Assembly (NCBI GenBank): GCA_050012495.1
Contig: JBEKHB010000001.1
Coordinates: forward strand, 62,001 to 126,000
Direction of reading: 5' to 3'
Origin: BOG-1155 sp050012495
GTDB taxonomy: Bacteria > Desulfobacterota > Syntrophorhabdia > Syntrophorhabdales > WCHB1-27
DNA: 64,000 nucleotides
Shown piece by piece: positions 34,808-43,117 of this stretch; the first letter of the stretch is position 1; the number at the start of each line of letters is the position of its first letter. The translations under genes and the position numbers were made by a program. Below the pieces are notes generated by a model. The model ran no database searches, was not told the DNA's origin, and was given only the letters and a program-made list of their open reading frames with translations.

Positions 34808-35359
34808 CTAATATACCTTCTCCTTGATCCCGATTGTGGCTTTATACGCATTGCCGGCGATTATTGCAGTTTGTGCTACGCTCTTTTCGTGGTAGTCATT
34901 AAGGTCCTGTGGATAATCGTAGATGCCGTAATTCTGCAATTCGTTCAATACTACGGAGTAGTAGCAGGCCGCCGCCTGAAGAGCTTGGGTCATGTCCGGT
35001 ACATGGCTTTTTAACCTGACTTCGATGTGCGCGATGTCTTTGTCCCGATAGCTCTTGATTTCCCTGTGGTAGGCCGACCATTCTTGTTCGGTCATACGAA
35101 TTGCCTTCAGGAACTGCCTCTTGAAGCTGACAGGATCGTGCACGACTCGCTTCCAATGCAAGTCATCCTTATGATTCCCAAACAGGTGGGACCAATCCAA
35201 AATCGCGAGTTCAATGGCGTTGTTGTACATATGAATCCAAAAATTACGCTTCTCAGAGTCGTTAACGTAATCGCCGAGAACCCGATGAAAAGAGAGATTG
35301 CGAGCAAAGTCTCCGCACTTGGTCGCTACTCGAAAAAGCAGGTACTCTCTTTTGTCCAT
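34808..35359 (-). CDS. Hypothetical helical protein with HEPN-like Rx5H motif
   Basis: A mostly helical protein of 183 residues. YRDKDIAHIEVRL holds R105 and H111 in the spacing R-x5-H, within the R-x4-6-H range of HEPN ribonucleases. This is a weak but specific hint; no family was recognised. It is on the opposite strand and richer in A+T than the phage genes, consistent with an accessory (possibly defence) cargo gene. It is monocistronic as far as I can see. Confidence 0.5.
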   Translation of the reverse strand: MDKREYLLFRVATKCGDFARNLSFHRVLGDYVNDSEKRNFWIHMYNNAIELAILDWSHLFGNHKDDLHWKRVVHDPVSFKRQFLKAIRMTEQEWSAYHREIKSYRDKDIAHIEVRLKSHVPDMTQALQAAACYYSVVLNELQNYGIYDYPQDLNDYHEKSVAQTAIIAGNAYKATIGIKEKVY

Positions 35360-35535
35360 GCCCTTTTTCCTTCCTCACACAACAACAGGCCTAACCGGCG
35401 CGAAACCCCGCGGCCAATAACCTTCTAAGCTTCCGGAATGCACCGACCAATATGTCCCACGTGTTTTCGCGTCCGGTTCAGGTCATCGTTAGCCCATAAG
35501 CGCAAACTGATCGGAGACTGTACAGCATGGCGCAA

Positions 35536-36225
35536 TTAAGCCATAGCGACGAGATATGATGGCAAATATAGGCCATACTTGTCCGAGTAGATATGGCCAT
35601 CTGCTGAGTATCTATACGACGGCGGATGGACTCGTAGTCCATATCCGCGTAGTACAGATAGCGGAATTTCACCGCAAAAAGATTGACCATTCAGAGGGTT
35701 ACACCAAGTCAGCGGAGTGGCGGTATGATTCATATATCGCTGTCGAGGGTGGGCAAGCAGGCCACCTTGCGTGATGTCTTCTAGATCTCTGACGTTAAGC
35801 CGGAATGGCTCGTGAACGATGTCTCTCAGTAGATTCTTCGGAATTTGAACGGATTCACTCTGAGTGTACCGGTAGGAGTCGATGACTTTTTTCATTTCAG
35901 ATAAAGCTTCAGACAAGATACTGTTTGTACTCTTTGTAAGATCACTGTGGAGGGATCTTACGTATCTTTCTAGAATCTGCATGGAATTTACGTTTTGTGC
36001 ATGATTATCGACCTTCTGGAAATCAGTGATCATAGGGCCCACTTTGTCGATGACGATGCTATTTGTTCGTGAGGATTCCAGCAGACTGGACTGAAGCTCC
36101 TCTAGTTTACCAATAGAGTCTTTGATCTGCCGCAAATCTCTCTCAATGCTGAATCCTGAAGCAAAAGATGATAAACCTGCAAACGATCCAGCTATGTTTA
36201 AACCGTTGAGCAGTAATTCCCACAT
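35536..36225 (-). CDS. Hypothetical protein with N-terminal hydrophobic segment
   Basis: A protein of 229 residues. The N-terminus (LLLNGLNIAGSFAGLSSFAS) could insert in a membrane. Residues 28-130 are predicted helical or coiled-coil (DLRQIKDSIGKLEELQSSLL). The C-terminal 90 residues are rich in Y, P, H and G. Base composition is lower in GC than the surroundings, suggesting horizontal origin. No function can be assigned. Confidence 0.5.
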   Translation of the reverse strand: MWELLLNGLNIAGSFAGLSSFASGFSIERDLRQIKDSIGKLEELQSSLLESSRTNSIVIDKVGPMITDFQKVDNHAQNVNSMQILERYVRSLHSDLTKSTNSILSEALSEMKKVIDSYRYTQSESVQIPKNLLRDIVHEPFRLNVRDLEDITQGGLLAHPRQRYMNHTATPLTWCNPLNGQSFCGEIPLSVLRGYGLRVHPPSYRYSADGHIYSDKYGLYLPSYLVAMA

Positions 36226-37113
36226 CTCGGCACTCCTCCGTGGGGCTAACTATTTTTTTAAACTCAATATACATTTTCTCCGATTCTACGCTATGACCGA
36301 CAAAGAATCAACAAAAAAGGAGGTCACAAAACGGCTCCCGGACGAGTCTCACTGCGTATAATATGAAATACGGCTTGGATAAACTTCCCGAGTTTAATTC
36401 GGCGGTTTTGTTATCCTGTCGGGTTTGAAGGTCATCGCCTTGCGCCCGGATAGCATCATTACCAACAAAAAGGCGGCGAGGGCGATGACCAGGCTGAATC
36501 ACGGACTGCAGGAAGTTGTCCATACTTTACTGCACCTGCACCACTCGATGAAAGGCAATGACCTCGTCACTCGTCGATTGCCATAGATACTGTCTCTTGC
36601 GTTGAGCTTGGTTTCTTTGGGACTCTTGTAAGGGGAAATTAGCGTCCACGTCGCCCCGAGGAGACCTCCAGGAGCTCGCGGACAGGGCCCTCTCGACCCC
36701 TCCGGAGGGTGGAGAAGGCCCTTTTCTGTGTCCATCCTCCCCGACCGACCCCACAGGAGCCTCCGGGAAACGAGAAAGGGCAGCTCCTAAGGCTATGATA
36801 CCCCCTCCCTTCTGGGAAAAGAGCCATCAGTTACTAACTAGCATCCGGAGGCCTACCGAGGATCCTGCCCGCGGTGGTGACGGCCGCCGCGACCTCAAGG
36901 CCTTCCAGGTCGACGCGAATCCTTCCCCTTTTATGGAGTCCGTCCTTACCGCGGCGGCTGTTTTGATGTCTAACTCGGGTGCCGAACACTTTATATATTC
37001 GTATGTAGATGGAACGACGGTGGCCGTGGCTACGGGCAGGAGCTGCGAGCCGGAGAAACTTTGATTTCTCGGTATACTATAGCGAGACAGTCGCAACAGA
37101 AAAGGAGAACGTT
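36226..37113. other. Intergenic stretch without an intact gene
   Basis: No convincing ORF. On the minus strand near 36400-36521, MDNFLQSVIQ in one frame and SLVIALAAFLLVMMLSGRKA in another look like a frameshifted tiny membrane protein. A GC-rich inverted repeat lies around 36696-36724 (GGGCC...GGCCC). Confidence 0.4.
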
Positions 37114-37425
37114 ATGAACGGTACCGAAGGACAGGAAAAAAGAGCACTGCAAGAACTACGTAAGGAACTTCTAGAAGGTGGCTACATTGCCCACGAAACT
37201 GCCTCGGGCATCACGAGACAGATCATCGGCCAAGGGCTAGGGAGCCTAACGGACAACCAAAGAGATGTGTACCGCTGGTACATAGAGCTACTGTTCGAAA
37301 ACGACGAGGTCCTGTGCCGGCGCTGCCAGAGCCCTATTACCGATCTCCCCATGAATGAACGTTATATGCTTATAAGAACCGGGTACTGCCCTCTCTGTGA
37401 CTACCGGATGGGGAAGAATGATTGA
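37114..37425 (+). CDS. Small zinc-ribbon protein
   Basis: A protein of 103 residues. The N-terminal 60 are helical (ALQELRKELLEGGYIAHETA). The end has CRRC and CPLC, about 30 residues apart, forming a likely zinc ribbon. AAAAGGAG seven bases before the ATG fixes the start; the upstream frame is ignored. A TATACT element lies about 40 bases upstream without a clear -35. Function unknown. Confidence 0.6.
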   Translation: MNGTEGQEKRALQELRKELLEGGYIAHETASGITRQIIGQGLGSLTDNQRDVYRWYIELLFENDEVLCRRCQSPITDLPMNERYMLIRTGYCPLCDYRMGKND

Positions 37426-37542
37426 TTGTCCCGTGGGGCGAGGGGCCGACGCATCGATGCTCTACAGTCGGTCGATCCCCAGGGAAGATATTTTTCAAGC
37501 ACATCGGAGGGCTGAATGGGCAGATTCCTCGGGCTCGGGGGT

Positions 37543-37860
37543 TCACAGATACGGAAGGGGTCTTTGGGATTCCCGACATTGAGTCGGAGCTGCCATCACG
37601 GGGATAGCCGTGGGGCAGCCGGTGCGCATCGGGTTGCTCAGCCTCCTTCCGGTCCCGATATCTCTTCTAGTCGCCGAGCTCCTCAAGCACATCAGCGAGC
37701 TGCTTATAGACCGGTGCCGGATCCCCCGACTGATGTGGCATCTTTCCGAGTCGGGCCGCCCGAAGGCGAGCCTCACGAGGACGTCGGGTATTACGGTCTC
37801 GGGGATCCCTGATACCTTTACGCCCCGATAGTTGCTGAGGATCGCCTGTATTATCCTCCT
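37543..37860 (-). pseudogene. Degenerate coding remnant
   Basis: The minus strand reads AILSNYRGVKVSGIPETVIP and DVLVRLAF in one frame, then LGKMPHQSGDPAPVYKQLAD and VLEELGD (stop) in another. Both pieces look protein-like, which suggests a frameshifted small gene. The family is not recognised. Confidence 0.25.
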
Positions 37861-38591
37861 TCTCCTTTTGGATTCTTGCGGCGAGCCTTTCTGGCTGCGC
37901 GTTCCCGGCTTATCTTGATTCCCAACTGTTTGGTGGTATTTCTTAGCTTTTCGGGAGGCATGCCTATTAGAGGTGGGAGTCTGTCCGCATCTCTCAACTG
38001 ATCGATCCATTTGGATTCGTTGGTTGCCAGTATATAGGCCAGGAAATCAGCCGCCTGCAAAGGAATGCCAAAAGGGTCTTTCTTGCTTAGAAAAGTGATT
38101 GAGGCCAACTTATGATTTGCGGGATCGGCTATGATATTGTTCATGCTTCTTGAGATGAATTCGGTGTTCGGCTGTCCGGACTCATATATCAAAGCAACGG
38201 GGGGGAGTGGCTTCTCTATCGCCAGATTATTAATCAATCCGGCGCACAGATGGGCACAGGTCGCATACGCATTCCCAAGCTGATTCGTGAACTTGTCAGA
38301 TGTATTTTCCCTGAACTCCAGCGGGTTTACAGACCACGCCACTGGCAGTAAGCGCCTCGCGAGAATAGCATGGATTAAGGGGCGCTTGAGTTGTTCACAC
38401 TCTGGGTCATGAGTGTGAAAGTACGGAATGCCAGCGTTCCTTAGATGAATCATCCACTCTTCTACAAACGACTTCCATGTTTCTGCATCACCGACCCAAC
38501 CTGCCACCACAAGAAGAGATGAACCGCCATGCGTGCCGCTTTCGTCTAGATAAGCGTAGAGCACTGCTATCTCCTTTACGTTCTGCTCCAT
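37851..38591 (-). CDS. DUF3800 protein
   Basis: A protein of 246 residues. It begins with the family signature AYLDESGTHGG, followed by VVAGWVGD. A late PLQAADFLAYILAT matches the second conserved block of DUF3800, a family with a suspected RNase-H-like metal fold. Such genes are common in genomic islands and beside defence systems; the function is unknown. It is on the minus strand, opposite to most of the element. Confidence 0.75.
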   Translation of the reverse strand: MEQNVKEIAVLYAYLDESGTHGGSSLLVVAGWVGDAETWKSFVEEWMIHLRNAGIPYFHTHDPECEQLKRPLIHAILARRLLPVAWSVNPLEFRENTSDKFTNQLGNAYATCAHLCAGLINNLAIEKPLPPVALIYESGQPNTEFISRSMNNIIADPANHKLASITFLSKKDPFGIPLQAADFLAYILATNESKWIDQLRDADRLPPLIGMPPEKLRNTTKQLGIKISRERAARKARRKNPKGEGG

Positions 38592-38785
38592 CTGGAAGGG
38601 ATGCCAGTGGTTCTATCCTTTTGTCGCGGAACTGCAAGGGAATGTTGTTATTTTGTTGCCTGACGAGCCTCTGGTTCCGCAATCATTACCAATCGTAGCA
38701 CTTGGTATCGGCTCCGTCGAGCAAAATCTAGCAGTACGGGAAGCTATGCTCACAGCGCCTCAGAAAGAGTTGGAACATTCACACA

Positions 38786-38974
38786 ATGCAGGTGTCCGTC
38801 AGGACGGCCGGAAGAGGCGAGGCTGTCTATCGCACCCGGGTTTGTCGAAAAGGCCGCAACGATGTTATTACGCCGGCTCTTCGGCACAACGATAACAATA
38901 AAGCAAGAGTCCTTCGGCGGCGGAAGAACAAAGACCGTAAACCATACGGCCGCACGATGACCATTCCGTTCTAA
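38786..38974 (+). pseudogene. 3' remnant of a second phage-type glycosyltransferase
   Basis: One frame gives MLLRRLFGTTITIKQESFGG followed by GRTKTVN. This aligns with LFLRRQFGSVISMKEGMYGG and AKTVN of the glycosyltransferase at 33039. A one-base shift then gives PYGRTMTIPF and a stop, identical to its end. An upstream frame has VRTAGRGEAV where the intact gene has KRTGGMGATR. The remainder of the gene is missing. Confidence 0.65.
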
Positions 38975-39875
38975 TCCGTGTCAAAAATCATGCCATAAAA
39001 TATGACCCCTGATGCCAAATGGTTAATATTATCAAGTATTTACGAAATAGTCTACAAGGCCCTATAGTGCATTTTGCCGGCATCACCCATATAATAATAC
39101 CTTGAATTTTTTCAAACGCTGATATACGAAAGCTGTTCTGTCTTACTCTCCCAAAGCTGTTGTGGCTGAACACCTCAAAAGGAGGCTATACTAAACTTCT
39201 GATTTAATATACAAGCTTTTTGCAAAAGATGTCTGCCGGGAAGCTGCAAAAAAAACAACAAATTCGTGTCAAAAACCATGCCTCAAGGTCTTTTTTACGA
39301 ACAACAAAATAATGCATATATGCGTAAGTATTGGTGTTTTTCTCTTGACACCTATCTTAATATGCGAGATAATATAATTATGGAAATCACACAAAAACAG
39401 GAAACCAAGCAGGACGAAAACCGCAGCATCAGGCTCGCGGGCCGGTCCTTGAATCCTGTTAATCCTGGCGGCGGCCAGGTTGATGCCGGGACCTCTGACA
39501 GCCCGGATATAGTCCGTACCCAGCACACCCATCGGGCCGCTTAATAGCACCCAAAAGACTGACTGGGGAGCCTCACCAGTCAGGTGTATGCCACGAAGCA
39601 GTACGTCGATCCGGGAAGCGTGACCGGGGCAGCGACCCCATTCCCCCTTCAAATCATTCACTCTCAAAATCTATTGGAGACGCCAGACGCGACTCAATTC
39701 GCAAGCCGGACGATGAGCGGGCGAAAGCCAGCATCCACCTGATGAGGAACGGGCGAAGTCCTGAGACGGGCCGTAAGCCGGCAATAGCGCTCAGGCAGTG
39801 GTCGCCGGATAGTGTCCGGCTATGAAGATGGCCGCTACCAAGGCCGAAACCAAATCCGTTAAAAGGAGAGAGCAG
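38975..39875. other. Upstream region of the small-gene operon
   Basis: Contains an 18-base direct repeat with one mismatch (CGTGTCAAAAAYCATGCC at 38976 and 39265), a near-consensus promoter at 39345, a 55-codon ORF starting at its expected transcription start (39380-39544), and a hairpin CTGACTGG/CCAGTCAG (39559-39583). No known gene is visible. Confidence 0.45.
39345..39373 (+). promoter_or_regulatory. Near-consensus sigma-70 promoter
   Basis: TTGACA, 17 bases, GATAAT. The predicted transcription start falls on or next to an ATG at 39380. It faces the operon of small genes. Confidence 0.7.
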
Positions 39876-40061
39876 ATGAAAACGATGGTCGAGGAAGTTC
39901 AGGAAATGAGAGATCAGGCAATAAAAGCGTCAGAGGGTGACGAAGCTGCGGCGCAGTATCTCTGCCCGATGTTCGGAAGCTTGACGCAGGATATGTGCAA
40001 GGGGCTCACGATAGGTCTCAAGGTCGCGGTTGGTGTCATGTTGAGCAAGAATCTCAAATAG
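39876..40061 (+). CDS. Small hypothetical protein
   Basis: A protein of 61 residues beginning MKTMVEEVQEMRDQAIKASE with a hydrophobic C-terminal half. An AAAAGGAG sits upstream of this ATG; the longer frame is not used. It is the first convincing gene of the small-gene operon. Confidence 0.5.
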   Translation: MKTMVEEVQEMRDQAIKASEGDEAAAQYLCPMFGSLTQDMCKGLTIGLKVAVGVMLSKNLK

Positions 40062-40123
40062 GGGGATGACGATGAAGAAGAAAAGCAGGAATAGCAAGCA
40101 AATCGTGATCTTAGGAGGCTATC

Positions 40124-40339
40124 ATGGCCCAAAATCCAAGTAGGTGGAATCGAGCGGATGGGTTCAGGGTGCTGGAGGCGTTCGCCAGCGATCCGGCGTT
40201 TGTCGAACTGGCGGACTATGAGCTTACGGCGGAACACTTTCTTGACCTGGGCCTGGGCTATTGCCGGAGCAGGAAAGCAAAAGCGGCGTTCGCCAGGGTG
40301 ATGAAGGAACGCTACAGCGTGGAGGTGCGGAATGTTTAA
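40124..40339 (+). CDS. Small hypothetical phage-type protein
   Basis: A protein of 71 residues with DYELTAEHFLDLGLGYCRSR and KAKAAFARVM. TTAGGAGG precedes the start. It overlaps the following gene by eight bases. No domain recognised. Confidence 0.55.
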   Translation: MAQNPSRWNRADGFRVLEAFASDPAFVELADYELTAEHFLDLGLGYCRSRKAKAAFARVMKERYSVEVRNV

Positions 40340-40541
40340 GAAGGTGATCGTGAAATACACGGAAGAAACTGGTCAGAACGTCCAGGAGCTGCTGCTTGAG
40401 CACGTCGGCTCCGAGGATCTCAAAACGGTGATGGTTCTCAGGCAGCGCCCTGCCACCCCTCACGAAGTTCTCCTCTTCCACGCCGGCTACGGGCGCATGA
40501 TCGATTTCGAGAAACCAAACCCAGGGAGGATCGAGCGATGA
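40332..40541 (+). CDS. Small hypothetical protein
   Basis: A protein of 69 residues (MFKKVIVKYTEETGQNVQEL) with a mixed alpha/beta pattern. GGAGGTG lies upstream; it overlaps both neighbours. Confidence 0.5.
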   Translation: MFKKVIVKYTEETGQNVQELLLEHVGSEDLKTVMVLRQRPATPHEVLLFHAGYGRMIDFEKPNPGRIER

Positions 40542-40783
40542 CAAGGGCTGACTTTCTCAACCTGGTACGTGCAGCAACCGAGAGGGGCAGCCTCGATGAG
40601 TCCGCCCCTCTCGACGGCATCGCCCTTCATCACGAGCGCCGGATGGTCTCGAAGGCCGGCGCCGTCGGCTTTCTCAAGTGGCAGGCTCTGCAATTCGACG
40701 GGACCTGGGATGCGGAGGAGCTTGAAAGGTGCGCGATCTACTTCCGGCGCGTCGATCTGGTGGAGGTGCTCGATGGACGATGA
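40538..40783 (+). CDS. Small hypothetical protein
   Basis: A protein of 81 residues beginning MTRADFLNLVRAATERGSLD, with ALQFDGTWDAEELERCAIYF. It has a four-base overlap with the previous gene. Unknown family. Confidence 0.5.
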   Translation: MTRADFLNLVRAATERGSLDESAPLDGIALHHERRMVSKAGAVGFLKWQALQFDGTWDAEELERCAIYFRRVDLVEVLDGR

Positions 40784-40934
40784 TTGCGTTTGCAAGGGAA
40801 GAGGGTGGCTTGTGGTTGACGTTGATAACACCGGAACTCTCCGCGTGGAGAAATGCGACGCTTGCGACAAATACGAAAACGATAGAGTGGCCGAACAAGC
40901 CGCTCTGGAGATTCTCGCAGAGTTGATCCGGTAG
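40773..40934 (+). CDS. Small zinc-binding-like protein
   Basis: A protein of 53 residues with CVCKGRGW at the N-terminus and CDACDKY about 25 residues later, a likely four-cysteine metal site. It overlaps the previous gene by 11 bases, with GAGGTG before its ATG. Confidence 0.5.
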   Translation: MDDDCVCKGRGWLVVDVDNTGTLRVEKCDACDKYENDRVAEQAALEILAELIR

Positions 40935-41040
40935 GCGCGGGGGCGGCATCTCCCGCACACAGGAAAGGGACGCAGCCGAAAGGTCGCGAGGGTCCGCCTG
41001 GAGCCGCAGACGCGGCTCAATCTTTTTTCAGGAGGGTGTT

Positions 41041-41286
41041 ATGGCAGAGGAGATCGGAACCATCGAAAAGGCAAACAGCAAGATGGCGATCAAGGTGCGC
41101 GTCGACGAGTACAACGGCAAGGCATACGCGGACATCCGCAATTACTACCTCAACGACGACGGGGACTACGCGCCGACAAAGAAGGGTGTGGCCTTCTACA
41201 GCGTCGAGGATCTCTCCCAGGCGATCCTCTTCCTTCAGGCCGCCCGCGAGAAGCTGGCTGCAACGCTGGCGAAGAAGGCAGCGTAG
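41041..41286 (+). CDS. PC4/YdbC-like transcriptional coactivator domain protein
   Basis: A protein of 81 residues whose core, IKVRVDEYNGKAYADIRNYY followed by GDYAPTKKGVAFYSVEDLSQ, is the PC4-like fold: beta strands wrapping single-stranded nucleic acid plus a C-terminal helix. Bacterial and phage versions bind ssDNA or RNA. CAGGAGGGTG precedes the start. In this operon it may act as an ssDNA-binding factor for replication (inference). Confidence 0.72.
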   Translation: MAEEIGTIEKANSKMAIKVRVDEYNGKAYADIRNYYLNDDGDYAPTKKGVAFYSVEDLSQAILFLQAAREKLAATLAKKAA

Positions 41287-41288
41287 CC

Positions 41289-41612
41289 ATGCAACTGATG
41301 ACGAAGGCAATTGAACAAGCGGCACAGGCGCAGTATCCGAAGGGCAGCGACCTGGAGAGCCAGAAGGTCGTCGCCAAGTTTTTCAATCCCACCGGCGCGT
41401 GGACGTGGTACCTGATGAACCAGGACCCCGCGGACCCTGACTACCTGTGGGGGATCGTCAAGGGGTTCGAAGTCGAGATCGGCAGCTTCTCGCTGTCAGA
41501 ACTGCAATCGTTCAAGGGGCAGTTCGGCCTGGGGATCGAGAGAGACCTGTATTTCACGCCGAAGCCGGCGAAGGAAATATGGGACAACCTGCTGGCCGGA
41601 AAACATGTCTAA
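41289..41612 (+). CDS. DUF2958 protein
   Basis: A protein of 107 residues matching DUF2958 throughout: VVAKFFNPTGAWTWYLMNQD, YLWGIVKGFEVEIGSFSLSE, LQSF and GLGIERDLYF. The family is widespread on plasmids and conjugative elements; function unknown. It follows the PC4-like gene by two bases. Confidence 0.82.
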   Translation: MQLMTKAIEQAAQAQYPKGSDLESQKVVAKFFNPTGAWTWYLMNQDPADPDYLWGIVKGFEVEIGSFSLSELQSFKGQFGLGIERDLYFTPKPAKEIWDNLLAGKHV

Positions 41613-41623
41613 GGGGGTGCGCC

Positions 41624-41875
41624 ATGTTTGTGGAGATAGAAATAACGCCCCTCGGCTATGCAGCCATGGCGATCCGGTTTTTCAAGATGAGGTGGCAGAG
41701 GGAGCCGCTCTACAAAAACGCTACCAGAGGGCGGAACCAACGGAAGACGGTCACGCGCCACCCCGAGAACTGCCGGCGGGCGAGGATGTACGCCAAGATG
41801 GCCCGCGATCTTGGGTGGAGAGGATCGGCCGTACAGGCGTGTATGAGAGGCGAACCGACAACGAAGCGCGTATAG
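41624..41875 (+). CDS. Small basic hypothetical protein
   Basis: A protein of 83 residues, very rich in Arg and Lys (about one quarter). It starts at MFVEIEITPLGYAAMAIRFF behind AAGGGGGTG. Its charge suggests nucleic-acid binding. No family recognised. Confidence 0.5.
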   Translation: MFVEIEITPLGYAAMAIRFFKMRWQREPLYKNATRGRNQRKTVTRHPENCRRARMYAKMARDLGWRGSAVQACMRGEPTTKRV

Positions 41876-41884
41876 GAGGATGAC

Positions 41885-42475
41885 ATGGGTTTCAACTATC
41901 AGATGAAGACGAAGAAAGGATACGACTTTTTCGAGGTCGCAAGCACCCTTCAAAAGTCGATCCGCAGGGGCGACGAAGAGACCGCCCTTTATTTCGCGGT
42001 CGAGCTGTGCAATTCAAGCTACGACGAGTACCTCTGGAAGCGGCTGAAGGTTATCTGCTCCGAGGACGTGGGGATGGCTGACCCTCACATGCCCGCCACC
42101 ATAATGGCGCTCTATCAGATGTATGTGGAGGAGAAGAGAAAGAAGGGCGAGAACGAGACGCTTTATGTGGTGCACGCAATCCTTCTCTTATGCAGGGCGC
42201 CAAAGTCGAGGCTGGTGGATTGGGCGGCGATTCATTATTGGGAGTCGCACGAGAGGACGGAGATGGCGATCCCTGACTACGCCTTCGACCGTCACACTCA
42301 AAAAGGCCGGAAGATGGGGCGCGGCATCGACCACTTCTATAACGAGGGGACGCTGCTGGCCAATCACGTCGAACAGCCAAAAGAAGCGGAACTCAAAGCG
42401 AAAGCCATGGACGACGAGTTGCTGAAGAAGCGCAGCCTTCAGGGCCAGGCTTCCGGGCTGTGGGATAAGCCATGA
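41885..42475 (+). CDS. RarA/MgsA C-terminal-domain-like protein
   Basis: A protein of 196 residues. The segment LQKSIRRGDEETALYFAVEL followed by YLWKRLKVICSEDVGMA matches the helical C-terminal region of RarA/MgsA (WRNIP-type) replication-recombination ATPases. There is no AAA ATPase domain here: the P-loop part is absent and no partner gene encodes it. RarA works at stalled forks beside the clamp; a stand-alone C-terminal domain beside a phage-type clamp is notable. The last 25 residues are charged. Confidence 0.72.
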   Translation: MGFNYQMKTKKGYDFFEVASTLQKSIRRGDEETALYFAVELCNSSYDEYLWKRLKVICSEDVGMADPHMPATIMALYQMYVEEKRKKGENETLYVVHAILLLCRAPKSRLVDWAAIHYWESHERTEMAIPDYAFDRHTQKGRKMGRGIDHFYNEGTLLANHVEQPKEAELKAKAMDDELLKKRSLQGQASGLWDKP

Positions 42476-42741
42476 TGGCTGTTGGGCCGAACGGCAAGGA
42501 GATCAGCGGCACGCTGGAAACGTTACGCGGTAGGGCAGGCGTTATTTTCCACGCCGAACCCATATCCGGGGAGGAACAAGAAGGCCACCTGTGTTTCTCC
42601 TGGGATGGTGGCACCGACGTTTTTTGGGACGAGCAGAAGACCGTCACAAACGAAAAGGGGCAGCGCATCTTCCTTGACGAAGAGGGCAACCAGTGGACCG
42701 AAGACGATATCACGCTCGAGGAGGTGGCCGGTGAAATATGA
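42472..42741 (+). CDS. Small acidic hypothetical protein
   Basis: An acidic protein of 89 residues (EEQEGHLCFSWDGGTDVFWD) with a beta-rich look. It has a four-base overlap with the previous gene and an 11-base overlap with the next. Family unknown. Confidence 0.5.
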   Translation: MMAVGPNGKEISGTLETLRGRAGVIFHAEPISGEEQEGHLCFSWDGGTDVFWDEQKTVTNEKGQRIFLDEEGNQWTEDDITLEEVAGEI

Positions 42742-43117
42742 CGTCCATCTGTTCCCAATCGTGCGCGTGAAGGTTCACGGCGTCGAGGCCGGCTCTCAGG
42801 AAGAGGCGATCAGGAAGGCCGAAGAGTCAACGGACTTCGACGACCTGTTTAATAAGGCGCCGGACATCGAGTATGCCGAAGAGGTCGCTTACTACCTGGT
42901 CGACGAAGTCGGGGATGAAGAGTACGAGCGTACCGGGTGGCATGACGGCGCTTTCACCTCTGACCCGCAAAAGCGGAACGTGAACGAGCTTATTGCGGCC
43001 CTCACCGATTGCCGGGACGCCCTCGGCGAATATCTCCAATCCGTCGAATCAGGCAAGGATGATGACGCAGAGAGCGCGTACCAGCACGCAGACGCATTGC
43101 TAAAAGGAGGTGGCTAG
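42731..43117 (+). CDS. Hypothetical acidic protein
   Basis: A protein of 128 residues from a GTG start behind GAGGTGG. The beginning, KYDVHLFPIVRVKVHGVEAG, with SQEEAIRKAEE resembles small phage proteins that start with a strand-helix unit. It is rich in Asp and Glu. Function unknown. Confidence 0.55.
   Translation: MKYDVHLFPIVRVKVHGVEAGSQEEAIRKAEESTDFDDLFNKAPDIEYAEEVAYYLVDEVGDEEYERTGWHDGAFTSDPQKRNVNELIAALTDCRDALGEYLQSVESGKDDDAESAYQHADALLKGGG

Noticed and set aside
34397..34827. Continuation of the ORF that starts at 34393
   Set aside because: After the glycosyltransferase-tail repeat the sequence has no recognisable domain and an unusual composition; it is probably not translated as a functional protein.
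39269..39667. Minus-strand ORF of 132 residues
   Set aside because: No ribosome-binding site, no family, and it overlaps the promoter region on the plus strand.
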